Shown here piece after piece: positions 1 through 10,692 of a stretch of DNA of 64,000 nt. Made by a program: the position numbers and the translations under genes. The notes beneath the pieces are model-generated. The model ran no database searches. It saw nothing but the letters and a program-made list of their open reading frames with translations, and had not been told where the DNA came from. The first letter of the stretch is position 1. The number at the start of each line of letters is the position of its first letter. This DNA is from Elgaria multicarinata webbii (Eukaryota; Chordata; Lepidosauria; Squamata; Anguidae), in contig NC_086178.1 of NCBI RefSeq assembly GCF_023053635.1, positions 46,212,726-46,276,725 of the forward strand, read 5' to 3'.

Positions 1-425
1 TTGCTTCTTGGAACTTCCATGATTTTGGCTTACTTCCAAATATCAACATTCCAACGTTGCTTTTCTATCATTTGCACAGCCAATGTCAATTTGAATCAAA
101 ATAGCACAAAAATTTTCATCTGACCTCTGCAGAAAAATTTCTCCAGTGCTCCAAGGTTCGAGATACCTTAAGATTCCCTTAGACAGTCCAGGCTGAATTT
201 GTTTTACTACATAGAATAAGCACAAAGAGTAAAGCATATGATTTCACAGTAGAGAAAAATGACGTTAAAGTCCCTCCCTATCCTGACTAAATTCCTTGGC
301 GACTAGTTTCTAAGAAACTCTGTTTACAAGCGGCTTGCTGTTAAAAACTTCTCCTCAGTGGCAAGTTAAAGACTTCTGTCCCGGAGGCAAAAACTTCTTC
401 TCCAAAAACCTCGTTGACTCGAAGA

Positions 426-1034
426 CTAAGAATTAGGCTCACAGCTCATATTACAAGCGTGTATTCCAAGCCTATGGGGAGGCACGCCTTTGTTTTGTCT
501 TTGAGACCTGCGGGGGATTTGCACCTCCTCCTCCTTCTGCTCTTCTTGCTCTCTGTCTTCTGTCTCGGTCTGAGTTGCTACAGGTCTACTAAAAAAATCT
601 AAATCTAGTAAAACTACTGGATTGTCTCTTGAAGAAATATCTCCTTCTCCCTCTTGGCTCTTGTCCAGAAAAAACAAACCATTTTTTAAACTGGCAGTCC
701 CCTTCAGTTCTCCATGCCTGGAAATAAAACATTTCCCCTCCTCAAAGGAGACAGAGAACTTTTTCTCCATTAGGTTTGACACACCTAAAAGAGAATGACT
801 TAAGTTGGGAACAAAAATAGCATTAGCAAAGCTTTCGTTAAGGACAGGAATATGGCAAATGCCTTCTCCCTTCACTTCCTGCTTTGAGCTGTCAGCAAGG
901 AAAATAAATCTGTTAGACGTGACTCTGAAGTCTAGGAAGCTTTCCTTTCTAGTAGAAATAACGGAATTACAAGCCGAGTCTATCAGCCAGATAGCTGAGC
1001 TTCCGTTTCCTTCCTCCTTCGAAATCTTGCTCAC
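426..1034 (-). pseudogene. Copia protease/pre-integrase-like region of the fossil element
   Basis: The stretch contains an aspartic-protease-like 'WLIDSACN' motif followed by sequence resembling the copia gag-pre-integrase segment ('FVPNLSHSLLGVSNL'). Its C-terminal part resembles the basic linker that precedes copia reverse transcriptase ('RRSQRQNKGVPPHRLG'). It lies downstream of gag on the same strand. It is an incomplete relic and no function is expected. Confidence 0.7.
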
Positions 1035-1061
1035 TCCAGCTGTAACGAGCTGTGCTGACTT

Positions 1062-1892
1062 CTATGAACAAGAAGCATTTTTCCAGCGATGCTCAGAAAC
1101 TTTCTCAGGTTGTAATTTCACTCTACAGTTAATTTTCATATGTCCAATTTTGCCACATCTCCAGCAAACAATTGTTTTTTGTGGCTTGTGCTTTTTAGAA
1201 ACTGAATAAGCAGATTCAGTCTCCTCCTTTTTCACAGTCCCGGTCTTAACCCCTTCAGAACCAGACCATTGTTGAAATGAGTCTGCCTTGCCGTTTGAGC
1301 TCACGGCTTCTCTCTTGGAATGTCTTTTCTGTTGTTCTTCTAATAATTTTCCGCACACATAATTCAGGGTTAAATCACGGACGGTCACTCCCTCTAGGGT
1401 AGTCACCAACACGTCCCAAGACGTTGGTAAGCTAGACAGAATAATATAAGACCTCATTTCCTCTGAAAGAGTCAAGCCAGCCGATGCTAAACTTTGGAAT
1501 ATTTCTCTTAGCTCCTGCAAATGTTTGCCAATATCTCCAGATTCTTTTAGCATCGTCCTATACATTCTGCGTGTTAAATTTATTCGAGAACCTGCTGTAT
1601 CTCTTACATATACTTCACGCAATTTTGTCCAGATCACATGAACAACATCCTCTCTATTAACATAGAATAGCTGATCATTCCTCATACAGAGGATTATGTG
1701 GGTTTTAGCTTTCTCTGCATTACGATTCCACTCTCTCAAATCAGCTGCACTTAAATCTTCATCGGGTGGGTCTGTAACCACTTCCCACAGCCCTTGGTTT
1801 CTTAAACTCATTTCAATCTTAAATGACCAAGTAATATAATTTGTGTCTGTGAGTTGTTCCATTTGTGTATTCATTCCTATTTGAAGTGCCAT
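1062..1892 (-). pseudogene. Copia gag-like region of the fossil element
   Basis: A 276-residue open stretch has the usual copia Gag layout: an N-terminal UBN2-type helical region opening with a 'LTDTNYITWSF' motif, and near the C terminus a zinc knuckle of the C-X2-C-X4-H-X4-C type (CWRCGKIGHMKINC). In living copia elements this protein forms the virus-like particle and packages RNA. Here it is a relic part of the element that runs from the LTR at 2199-2773 towards base 1. Confidence 0.8.
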
Positions 1893-2198
1893 AACTGCTA
1901 ATTGGTTGTTTTTTCAACCCTTTTGTTATTTGAATTTCCTTTTTGGGAACTGACCGGCTTAACAACCTCAGAATCCCTTTTCAAATTCAAAAATAGCCTT
2001 CTATCAGACACTGTGTGACTTTGCAAGACAAAAAGCTTTACGAAAAAGCCTCTTCCTTTGTCTAAATCCCAACGTTCTTTAAAAAAAGCAACGCTCCAGG
2101 GCAATTAGTCAACGCATGGCTCTCTGTCTTATCAGGTCCTACTGTTTTTCTGTTAAGAACTAGAATTATGTCCAGACTGGGTTACTGGGCCCATAACC

Positions 2199-2773
2199 TC
2201 TTGAGGGGTATTATATTTATAAACCCTTTTGTTCACTATACCAGTGAATTAGCAGAGTAGCAGCGGTTCTTAACTATGAAAGTCAGCAAAGACCAAATTA
2301 AGTTTAAGACAGAGTCTGTTTTGTTTGGTACAAAAATAAAGTATTTTACTGATAGAAAATAACACAGTTTATGGCAATACAAATTTACACCAACATACTC
2401 ACACACTTGGTCATACACGTTACAGCAGGGCTCACAGCAGCAGAGAGAGAATATTTTAATCTGGTTACAAAGCTCCAAAACTCTCTTTATATACACTTCC
2501 CTGAACAAATGATGTAACCACTAATTGGCAATGGCAAGACAATTAGACTTTTGCATCATACCAATAATTCAATAAAGTCCACCTGCAAACTTGACCTTTA
2601 AGCTGATTGACTGATGCTGAGTCTTCAGTTTCTTCCAGGTTTTGCAGGCTTGTACAAAAATATGGAAATCACAAAAACCAGTCCTAATTCAGGACTCCAA
2701 CAAACACAAACTGACTTTTTTTTTTCTTTCACTTTAACACAACACCAACTTTTCTGTAATTCACATTCCAACA
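2199..2773 (-). repeat. Copia 5' LTR
   Basis: The unit runs from TGTTGGAATG (2773 downwards) to the base before the copia-type primer site at 2183-2198. It holds a TATA-like element, TATATAAAG, on the minus strand at about 2483-2494. The partner LTR lies outside the window, so the boundary at 2199 rests on the primer site and the one at 2773 on the copia-like TGTTGGAA start. Confidence 0.65.
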
Positions 2774-3845
2774 CTAAAGGGCGATCCTTTCAGAGGTACA
2801 TTTACTCAATTACATTTCTATGTTTGCAAATTGATTCCAATGACACAGCTGAAATTAACTTTGGATCAAGTTCAAAAAAATCCACAATCTAAAAAAGACA
2901 TCCATTCACAGTCACAAACATTTTTAACTCATTGTTACACTGTTACAGTTTCAAAATCTCAATTTCAATGAAAGCTTTCCCAAAGACAACAACCTTAACC
3001 AATGGGCTCAGGGACTCTTTTCCAATACGGACTATAAGCTTCCCATTTCTGAGGTCAATTGTGAACACCCACTCCCTCCATTTCCCGTGTCAGGGTCCAT
3101 GGGATTAAAGGTTTCACTCACCAAATAGCCGTCTCCCGTCTTCACCCTTTCTAATCACGTCTGATTGCAAATTGTTGTTGCCTGTTCCCTTCCATCTGTC
3201 GGGTGGAGTCGATTTTGTAACCTTGGCTCGAATGGTCCCGTCAATTCGGTCTCCATGTCTGCACAGTGCATGATTCAACCTACTTGAGGCAAGAGAAATC
3301 TCTCTTGGCGATCACTCCTCAATCTAGGCTCCACTGGCAGGTATGAACCCGTCTTGGGGTAGATCCGAGTCACGGCACCATTTGTTAGATCAATGTTCTT
3401 TTCACCCAAGGACGAGATCCAAACAGCCCTTTAGCACGACTCCACCATTCCAGCGACAGAGGGTTCAAAGCGCTTTATTGATTAGTAATCAAGGCCTGGT
3501 CTCTTCAAAGGGAGCAATCAGACAAAAAACATAGGGAATATGGTACAGTATTAAAGCTTTCAAGGGGCAGGGCCCAGTAGCAGCATTAACCAATCAGAAC
3601 ATAACACTGAGGCATAGCTAATTATGCTAAACAGTCCTGTAAACAATACCTTTGGCCTGACAGTAAGTTATAGAAGTTAACTTCGACACAGACAGCTGGA
3701 GCCAGAGCTCTTGTTTATATTAGTAATCAAGGATGCAAGGACGCACACAAGGAGACATTCTCATACAGGGCATTATGACATTTTGCTTGGTGTGCAATGG
3801 AGATTTTACAGTTTCCTGTTAAAAATGGAGGTGGTTATGCTAACA
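2774..3845 (-). mobile_element. Fossil endogenous-retrovirus-like element: 5' LTR, tRNA-His primer site and leader
   Basis: On the minus strand a candidate LTR occupies about 3383-3845. It has TGTTA/TAACA ends and an AATAAA signal at 3474-3479 (complement). Two bases past the LTR is an 18-base primer site, TGGTGCCGTGACTCGGAT (3363-3380), the tRNA-His type used by HERV-H. The next 600 bases read as leader, with a splice-donor-like site (GTGAGTG) near 3121 of the kind retroviral leaders use. No gag, pol or env is visible before the copia LTR begins at 2773. It is an incomplete fossil. Confidence 0.65.
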
Positions 3846-3866
3846 ATAGGGTGGTATACAAATGCA

Positions 3867-3868
<2 letters not shown>

Positions 3869-3921
<53 letters not shown>
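3869..3921. repeat. (ATT)n microsatellite
   Basis: About 17 uninterrupted ATT units lie just beyond the retroviral-type LTR. Bases 3922-4330 after it hold nothing I recognise. Confidence 0.95.
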
Positions 3922-4333
3922 TAACAACAGCTTGATCTGTAGATGTTAGCAGGTAATAACATGGCCTTTGCTACACCAATTGATTTCTGCAAATCAAGCT
4001 GCTACCAAAGGCACAAGAACAGGCTGGACTAGTCCCCCCTCCAAACCTAATCCTTTGCCTCAACGTTTCTTTTATTTTCTTGTTTGCCTTTGCAGTGTAA
4101 CAGAAAGATGATTAGTAGGCTAGCTTCTGAAGCTTAATTCACTTACAGTGAAAACTCATTTCATTTATTTGTTACTTCCTTGAGTCAACTCAGAACGTCA
4201 TCAGCCTCACAACAAGCCTGTGAGGGACATTCAGCTGAGACACAGTAACATGCCCAAGTGTCACCCATGGAGCTCCATACTTGAACAGGGACCAGCTGGT
4301 CCCATGTACAAGCCCAGCCTTTAGTCACTATTC

Positions 4334-4457
4334 CAGCCTTCCCCAGCCTGGGTCCCTCCAGATGTTTTGGACTCTACGAACCCATCAGCCATAGTCAGCA
4401 TGGACGATGGGAGTTGAGGTCCAATACATCTGGAGTGACTCAGGTTGGGGAAGGCTG
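4334..4457. mobile_element. Palindromic MITE, family A (CAGCCTTCCCCA ends)
   Basis: The two halves are near-perfect inverted copies: CAGCCTTCCCCAGCCTGGGT at the left against the complement of a right end that reads ...AACCTGAGT. The arms are about 55 bp and carry CTCCAGATGT and a degraded ACTACAACTCCCAT core. Similar copies lie at 11079, 20747, 31886, 51242, 55279 and 56746. The family is common in reptile genomes; superfamily assignment (probably hAT-like) is inference. Confidence 0.75.
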
Positions 4458-4571
4458 CACTCTACCATACTGGCTTTAAGCTCCCAAAAATAGTTTATTG
4501 GTGCAATACCTAGCACAATACCTGCTGAAGGCACATTACAGAAGGTTTAGCTTTTAATTCAGTATGATCAT

Positions 4572-4660
4572 TACTGGCTCATTCATTCATTGCCTTATAT
4601 CCTGACTTTTTTCCTCCAAGGAACCCAATACATAATGCTCTCCATTTCATCATCACAACA
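4572..4660 (-). mobile_element. Sauria-type SINE, 3' end fragment
   Basis: The complement reads as the SINE 3' end: '...GTTCCTTGGAGGAAAAAAG' followed by a degraded tail. The same tail occurs in the + strand copy that follows at 4662. Confidence 0.6.
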
Positions 4661-4661
4661 T

Positions 4662-4876
4662 GTGGTGTACTGGCTAAAGTGTTGGACTGAGGAGATCTGG
4701 GTTCTAGTCCTCACTTAGCCATGAAAACCCACTGGGTGACTTTGGGTCAGTCACAGACTCCCAGCCCAACCTATGTCATAGGGTTGCTGTTGTTGTGAGA
4801 ATAAAATGGAGAGAAAGAGGAGGGTTATGTATGCAGCCCTGGGTTCCTTGGAAGAAAAAAGGTGGGATAAAAATGC

Positions 4877-4931
<55 letters not shown>

Positions 4932-4932
4932 C
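4662..4932 (+). mobile_element. Sauria-type tRNA-derived SINE with (AAT)n tail
   Basis: The head has a tRNA-like box A/B layout: GTGTACTGGCTAAAGTGTTG, then GGTTCTAGTCC near 4701. The body contains the hallmark 'CCCACTGGGTGACTTTGGGT' and 'GTTGTTGTGAGAATAAAATG'. The 3' end, CTTGGAAGAAAAAAGGTGGG, resembles BovB LINE tails. It ends in about 18 AAT units (4877-4932). Such SINEs are transcribed by RNA polymerase III and moved by LINE machinery. This is one of the clearest squamate markers in the window. Confidence 0.85.
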
Positions 4933-4934
4933 CT

Positions 4935-5075
4935 GTGAGGTGCGTTGGGCTGAGAGTCTGTGACTGGCCCAAAGTCACCCAGTGAGCTTCCATGGCTGAG
5001 TGTGGTCTAGAACCCAGATCTCCTGACTCCCAGTCCATCACTCTAGCCACTACACCACAGCAGCTCTTTTTCACT
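4935..5075 (-). mobile_element. Sauria-type SINE, 5' part, opposite strand
   Basis: The complement gives the tRNA-like head (GTGGTGTAGTGGCTAGAGTG) and the body through the 'CACTGGGTGACTTTGGGCC' segment. It abuts the (AAT)n tail of the preceding SINE, so one probably inserted at the tail of the other. Bases 5080-5550 hold no recognised feature. Confidence 0.75.
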
Positions 5076-5559
5076 GATATTCACAAAATTTGAGGTTATA
5101 CTGAATCTGATGTCTACTATATAGTAAACTTTGGAGCTATGGCAGAGATTTCAAGCTAGCTCATCCACCTCCCACTAACCCAACCCATTGCCTGCAGTGG
5201 CTTCACCAGGCAGCATCTCATATTGCTTTCTTCTGCTCAGTAATGCTTGACTTTTGTAGAAGTCCTGACAACCACTTCATATCACAGGTAGCAGTGACAA
5301 AATTGCCTTGTCAAGCAAAAGCCAGATAGAACTGTGGTTTGGTTTGGTTTTTAAAAAGGATATCAGGTTACCTAACTCCAAACTTTCCAGAAAAAGGTTT
5401 GCCATATTTCATACTAACCCTGCTCTGGACTTTTTATCTATTACCTTGAGAGGGTTCCACCCTTATAAGTGGCCTAAACATAATTTAAAAAAAATAAAAA
5501 TAAAAATCAGCTGCCGGGGGCACAAACATTTAGGAAGTGGAATTTTTCCTGGCAGGGGG

Positions 5560-5735
5560 GCGAGATGCCCAAAAGGACAGGGCTTCCACATCTTTAATAG
5601 TTGTGCAGAAGTGGGAATTTTGGCCGGCATAGCTTGTCATGCAAACAACATCCACTGAAATTTGTTCTCATGCATATCTCCTAAAGGCGCAGGAGATCTG
5701 TCCTCGTTCACATCTGGCCACTCTATTTCCTGGCC
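5560..5735. mobile_element. MITE of the 'AGGGTGACCATATGG' family, diverged copy
   Basis: It carries the family's landmarks in order: AAAAGGACAGGGCTTCC, TCTTTAATAGTTGTGCAGAA, a CTTGTCATGCAAAC segment, CAGGAGATCTGTCCTC, and an end, CATCTGGCCACTCTA, that corresponds to the terminal TAGGGTGACCAGATG in reverse. It is more diverged than the copies at 42110 and 55049. Confidence 0.6.
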
Positions 5736-5739
5736 TGGA

Positions 5740-7130
5740 GATAATAGTGCTGCTTGCTTAATTTTGACACATAAGGCTGCCATTAGAAGGAATAGCAAGT
5801 TATATGCAGAAAAAAACCTTAGCAACATTTCAGAGAATATTGATTTAAAAATAATTTGGTTTTCTTCTACAAAAAAGATGCGTGTGTCATTTGCTTTCTG
5901 GCATTTGCAGTACTCTGGCCATGGTTCAGTGCAAAGCTGGGGGCAAAAAAAAAGCATTTGTGTTTCTAGGAACCACAGATTTTCTTATTTGCTTGATTCT
6001 AGGTGCTTAAGACATTAAACAAAGTTATCATCACACAGAATGGTAATGGAGAGTTCACACTTGAATTATCTCATCTCCAGCTGTATTCCAAATTACGATT
6101 GGCAATTTGATCATTGACAAATGAAAAGTAGTTGAGATCTATCTGGTTGTGGTGGAAGACCCCTTCCTCATGTTTTCCCCACCAAAATGAAAAGGAAACA
6201 TGCAGTGCTTGCCTTCTTTTGCACAGCCTGATCTGTGACCCACCTGCCTTTCAGCAACGCCAGCTACAGCGCTTTTCATCATCTCCCAGCAGGGACACTC
6301 GAAAGAATGCTCTAATTGCTGCCCCCAACTCCTCTGTGCAATAGGGGGTCTCATTTTTAATGACTACATGATAGAGTTCTGCCTCAGAGAACTTCCCTCT
6401 AGCCCTGCTGGATTCGTCCACTCGGAGCAGCTTGCACAGCGCTGGACAATCGATAGTTTGACAGAAACACAGGAAAAGGTCTTGCCATCAAATTAGCAGC
6501 AAAGAGGCAAGAGTCTTTGCTTTTGACGAAGACGGAGATCTTGGGAGATGAATCACTACCTACAGGTCCTAGCATTGTCCCCTGTAGCTGTACTGTGTTT
6601 GGCTGCAGGGTCCCAGTTTATTCCTGCTGCTTAAGTAACAAAGGCGTTTAGTGTGCAGCAAGCATTCGGAATATAATAGATGAAATCCATGACAAAATAA
6701 GTAACCAAGTCCAAAGTCTGAGTGGGAAATAGAGACATCAGATTTTCCACCCATTAAAGCACTGTAATGGAAGAATACCTGGTGAATTTGTCTGTTCTGT
6801 ACAAGTCTTAAAAGGTCTCCAGGGGGTCTGAACCTATTTGATTTTCCCCCCTGGACATTATTTCCCCCATCATGCTAATAACTATAGAGCAGGATCTTAC
6901 CCGAACAGGCAGCCCTGTTGCAATAAAAGTGCTTGCCAATAGAACAAAATGCAAAGAAGGGGATTTGAAGCAGAAGTTTTTCTCCACTACAGCACTTGTG
7001 ATGAGACCAATTACAGAAGCTGTTCTGCATAGTTATGTCCTGTCCTTGTTTGCCTGTGTTCATCCTAGAAGTGAAGGCAAAATAGTTTCGTTGTGTACAT
7101 TGTTCATCTGTGTCCACATGTATGTGTGAT
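5740..7130. other. No recognised feature
   Basis: AT-rich unique-looking DNA. Short open frames on both strands show no recognisable motif or splice structure. Confidence 0.5.
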
Positions 7131-7132
7131 TG

Positions 7133-7146
7133 CCAGCAGATGGTGC
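7133..7146 (+). promoter_or_regulatory. CTCF-like motif
   Basis: CCAGCAGATGGTGC matches 13 of 14 positions of the CTCF core CCASYAGRKGGCRS, with T for C at position 12. It is one of five such matches in the window; binding is not shown. Confidence 0.35.
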
Positions 7147-7274
7147 AATGTGGTATAGAAGAGATTCCCCCAATGTGGTGATCTCCAGTTGTCCTTTGAC
7201 CAACATCCCTGACAATTGGGAGTTATAAAGCTTCATCCCACATACCTGTTTCCCTCGAATTATCCCCTACAGTG

Positions 7275-7510
7275 CTAAGCTGTAGGTGTTGTTGTTGTTG
7301 CTGTTGCTAAATCATACCCCGGGCGGCAGCACTCCTAAGATCCTTTGCAAAGGGTTTAAGGGGGGAAATGTAAAAAAATCATTAAAAAAAATCAACGAAT
7401 GACCCAATCTGATTCAAATTTGGTATGCTTAAAGCTCTCCTTAATATCTATTACTGTGCCAATTTTGATGTCTTTATCTTTAAAGCTTACACAGATGTAA
7501 GCATTTGTTA
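7275..7510. repeat. Possible hAT-like repeat fragment
   Basis: This stretch ('GACCCAATCTGATTCAAATT', 'GTGCCAATTTTGATGTC') resembles in style the internal part of the hAT-type element that begins at 8127. No termini were found. Confidence 0.3.
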
Positions 7511-7562
7511 ATTTTTCTTTAAACATATCAAATCCTGCTCTTGTTTTCCAGTGGCCACTCAG

Positions 7563-8060
7563 AAAACAATTTATCTATTTATTTATTTATTTATTTATTT
7601 ATTACATTTTTATACCATCCAATACCTGAAGCTCTCTGGGCGGTTCACAAAAATTAAAACCATAATAAAACAACCAACAGTTTAAAAACACAAATACAAA
7701 ATACAGTATAAAAAGCACAACCAGGATAAAACCACAAAGCAAAAATTGATATAAGATTAAAATACAGTGTTAGAACAGTAAAATTTAAATTTAAGTTTAA
7801 ATTAAGTGTTAAAATACTGAGAGAATAAAAAGGTCTTCAGCTGGCGATGAAAGGAGTACAGTGTAGGCACCAGGCAGACCTCTCTGGGGAGCTCATTCCA
7901 CAGCCTGGGTGCCACAGCGGAGAAAGCCCTCCTCCTAGTAGCCACCTGCCTCATTTCCTTTGGCAGGGGCTCACAGAGAAGGGCCCCTGTAGATGATCTT
8001 AAGATCCAGGCAGGTACATATGATTCTCTCCAAAAGTAGTAGCAAAATAGGGTGGGTCTT
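7563..8060 (-). mobile_element. L2/CR1-group LINE, 3' end with ORF2 C terminus
   Basis: On the minus strand it encodes the typical LINE ORF2 C terminus (RRAFSAVAPRLWNELPREV, then 'LYSFHRQLKTFLF', 7802-8077). An AT-rich 3' UTR follows, ending with the family signature GAACCGCCCAGAGAGC... and an (AAATA)n tail at 7563-7605. The 5' part is missing, as is usual for LINE copies. Relatives of this 3' end occur at 9095, 9813, 19850, 22540, 23575, 26760, 43890, 45628 and 59140. Confidence 0.8.
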
Positions 8061-9094
8061 TTCCCTTTATAGCACAATTAAAGCAGGATGCATGGGGGTA
8101 CTTCACAGTCAAAGCAGATTATAAATTAGGGCTGTGCTCCGCTTCCCTTCGGTTCTTAGAAGTGATAGCAGAGCGGCCTGATTCACCTCCGTTACAGGTG
8201 AAGGAGAAGCGGATCGGGTGGCTAGCGAAGCATGGCAAAGAGAAGCGACCGAAAGCGAATAATTCGCTTTTACGCAGAGTGCTAAGCCTGCCATTTTGGA
8301 TATTTTCCACATAGGATTGCATTGCGGAACAAATTAGCGTATAACATTTTTGTTTTTCAAGCTACATCCTTGAAACTGAATGTGCTTAGATAGTCATGGA
8401 TGGGGGGCATTTGTGCCTATTTTCAGCAGTTTTTGTGCTTAAGTTTGCTTGCTATAATTTTTTTAAAATAGGGTAAAAAAAGCAGGAGGGAGTACCTTTT
8501 TTTGAAGTGATGAGAAGCAGATTCAACTCCCAATCGTGATCACCTGATGAAGCATCCTCCAATCCCAAAGTTGGAGGGGGGATAAGCAAAATGGGATACT
8601 TAGTAACTTGGGATACTGGGAAACTTTTCTTTCTTAGTCTCTGAATGGACTTTCCCAGTGGTTTTTGAAACAGTAGTCACACCAAACGCACAAACACAGC
8701 CTTAAATCATATACTAAGCAAATAAATAACAGATAGGAAACATAGCACTGCTACCCACCCTAACCTTGGTGAACAACTGAATAGATGTGGTGCAAGGGGA
8801 TGATGTCCATAGGGCATGTGGACGTGCCCCGTGCACACTCCTGCCCTGGAGGGTCATCAGAACCCTCCAAAGGTTAGCCAGTGAAGCTACCATGCCACTC
8901 ATGAGTTGAAGTGTGTGGTAGCTTCTGAAAGACTGGTACCTAGACAGGACCAGTGAAATTGGCACAGTTCCCCCTCCCCCTGGGCACGTCCACTTTCCTC
9001 TTACTGGTAAAAGACAGACATAGCCTTTTTTTTTAATCTTCTTGTTGTTGTGATTCAGCAACACTGCTGCAGTGCTTTAATTCCACCCCTGCTG

Positions 9095-9150
9095 TGTTTA
9101 TTTATTATTAAATTTATATACCACCCCATAGCCCAAGCTCTCCTGGCTTT
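9095..9150 (-). mobile_element. LINE 3' end scrap inside the hAT element
   Basis: TTTATTTATTATTAAATTTATATACCACCCCATAG-type sequence (complement of a GGCGGTATA LINE tail). Too short for more. Confidence 0.5.
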
Positions 9151-9194
9151 CCCTCTTCAGTGAAGTCAGGCAGGCTTTCATTGTGGTTAAACTT

Positions 9195-9222
9195 CTTATT
9201 GTTGTTGTTGTTGTTGTTGTTG

Positions 9223-9256
<34 letters not shown>

Positions 9257-9302
9257 GTAGTAGTAGTAGTAGTAGTGCTATTATTAACATTATTATTATT
9301 GT
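9195..9302. repeat. Compound microsatellite (GTT)n(ATT)n(AGT)n
   Basis: Successive blocks of GTT, ATT and AGT units with a short ATT reprise, within the hAT element. Confidence 0.9.
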
Positions 9303-9807
9303 TTACTAATGGCTGTGTGATCACAGTGTAGTCAATCAACTCTGAAGCAAGGATCACAAAGCTTTACTCTTATCCTCCTAGTCCCCCAGTTATGGGATGC
9401 AAAAGAAAAGGCATCTCTCTGTGCTGTTCCCGCCTCACAGGGACGGTTTGCATTACTGGCTTTGAAACAATCCTTGGCTCACTTCGTTGTGCCCCCAGAA
9501 ATGTCTGCTGCATGCCTGCCTTCCCACCTCCGCCTGGGTGCTGTTGTTGTGGGGTATCTGCTGGGACTTACTTCCCCATAGATCTCTGCCTGCCTCTCTG
9601 CCCTCTTGGTGCCTGGGAGATATACTAGATGACGGGCTTTGTGGTTCAACCCCACAAGCCTCTGGCATGCTTGCTGCCAGGGCTAAAGGGGCATGCTGCC
9701 TGTCCTCCTCTGTGCCCGCCTTGCAAGGATGGTTTGTGCGTTTCTTGCTTTGACTCAGGGTATCTTTCCGTGTGATAAAAGGCAGCTGCATTGCACGCTC
9801 ACCCTGT

Positions 9808-9890
9808 TTAAGATTTATTTATTTATTTATTTATTTATTACATTTCTATACCGCCCAATAGCCGAAGATCTCTGGGCGGTTCACAAAAAT
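9808..9890 (-). mobile_element. LINE 3' end (GGCGGTATAGAAATG family) inside the hAT element
   Basis: The complement reads GAACCGCCCAGAGATCTTCG, GGCTATTGGGCGGTATAG and an (AAATA)n tail. This is a 5'-truncated insertion into the hAT-type element, so it is younger than that element. Confidence 0.7.
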
Positions 9891-10692
9891 TCTTGGTGTG
9901 TGTGTGCATTTTTGGAAGTGTTTCACCGGAGATGAAGATCATCCTTATTTAGAAAAAATCTTGATTCCCCCAGATCATCTGTGCTATTGATTGCTATGGG
10001 CAAGCACTTTGCAATGGATGGGTAGGTATGGTTTCCTTATGGGCATAGTACTGTCCTTTTTTGTGGGGGATTTTTCATATATTCTCCCAAAATCAGGGCA
10101 TGCTTGGAATTCCTTCCAACTGGGCATGAATGTGGATACATGGATAAGCTCTCATGGTGCCAATTTTGAGGTTTCTAACATGAAAACTGACGGAGTTCTA
10201 GCATGGGACTTGAATTGGGGTGAGTTAAAAGGGGGGGGGAATCGCCAAAAATGAGGAGTTGATGAGGTTTGCTTGAAGCTTGCCATGAATGTGGATCTAG
10301 ATGGCATTCTTTCAAGTTTGTACCTGTAAAAATGTCGGAGTAAATCCCATTTCTGAAAATGGGGTGTAGGATTTTCAAAAATTCCCCAAAAATCAGGGGA
10401 TGCTTGGATTTACTTCTAACTAGGCGTGAATGTAGATACATGGATAAGCTCTCATGTTGATGATTTTTGAGGTTTCTAACATTAACAGAAAAAAAGTTAT
10501 AGGTGTGTGAATTTCAATGCAAGTCTATGGAGGGGAAAACACGGAGCTCAGATTTGGATCTGGAGCTCCGCAGTGAAGCGGAGCGGACCATAGGCGGATC
10601 GCTGCAGAGCGGAGCGGACCCGATTCAGAAGTTGTGGATCTGGATGAGAAGCAGATCGGGGGGGGGGCTCCGTGCACAGCCCTATTATAAAC

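Larger units (their letters stand above)
1..2773 (-). mobile_element. Fossil Ty1/copia LTR retrotransposon, 5' LTR to pol, running off the window start
   Basis: On the minus strand the order is 5' LTR (2199-2773), primer site (2183-2198), gag (1062-1892), a protease/pre-integrase-like stretch (426-1034) and a weak trace resembling the copia RT/RNase H end (about 43-237). The element continues beyond base 1, so its other LTR is not visible. The primer site, GGTTATGGGCCCAG, matches the internal tRNA-iMet primer site I recall for Drosophila copia, and the LTR begins TGTTGGAA as copia does. It is broken, with several breaks, and incomplete. Age cannot be set because only one LTR is visible. Confidence 0.8.
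8119..10692. mobile_element. hAT-type DNA transposon, non-autonomous, 2558 bp, with 8-bp target duplications
   Basis: The element body is 8127-10684, with 11-bp terminal inverted repeats TAGGGCTGTGC / GCACAGCCCTA. Flanking 8-mers TTATAAAT (8119-8126) and TTATAAAC (10685-10692) differ at one base and have the hAT length. Both subterminal regions are GC-rich with matching AGAAGC(G/A)GATCGGG blocks. No transposase is recognisable. Internally there are two diverged copies of a block with 'TACATGGATAAGCTCTCATG' (about 10085-10190 and 10390-10495), LINE 3' scraps at 9095 and 9813, and a microsatellite. Confidence 0.75.

Noticed and set aside
4662-4740. A tRNA gene
   Set aside because: The tRNA-like head belongs to a Sauria-type SINE and is too diverged to fold as a tRNA.
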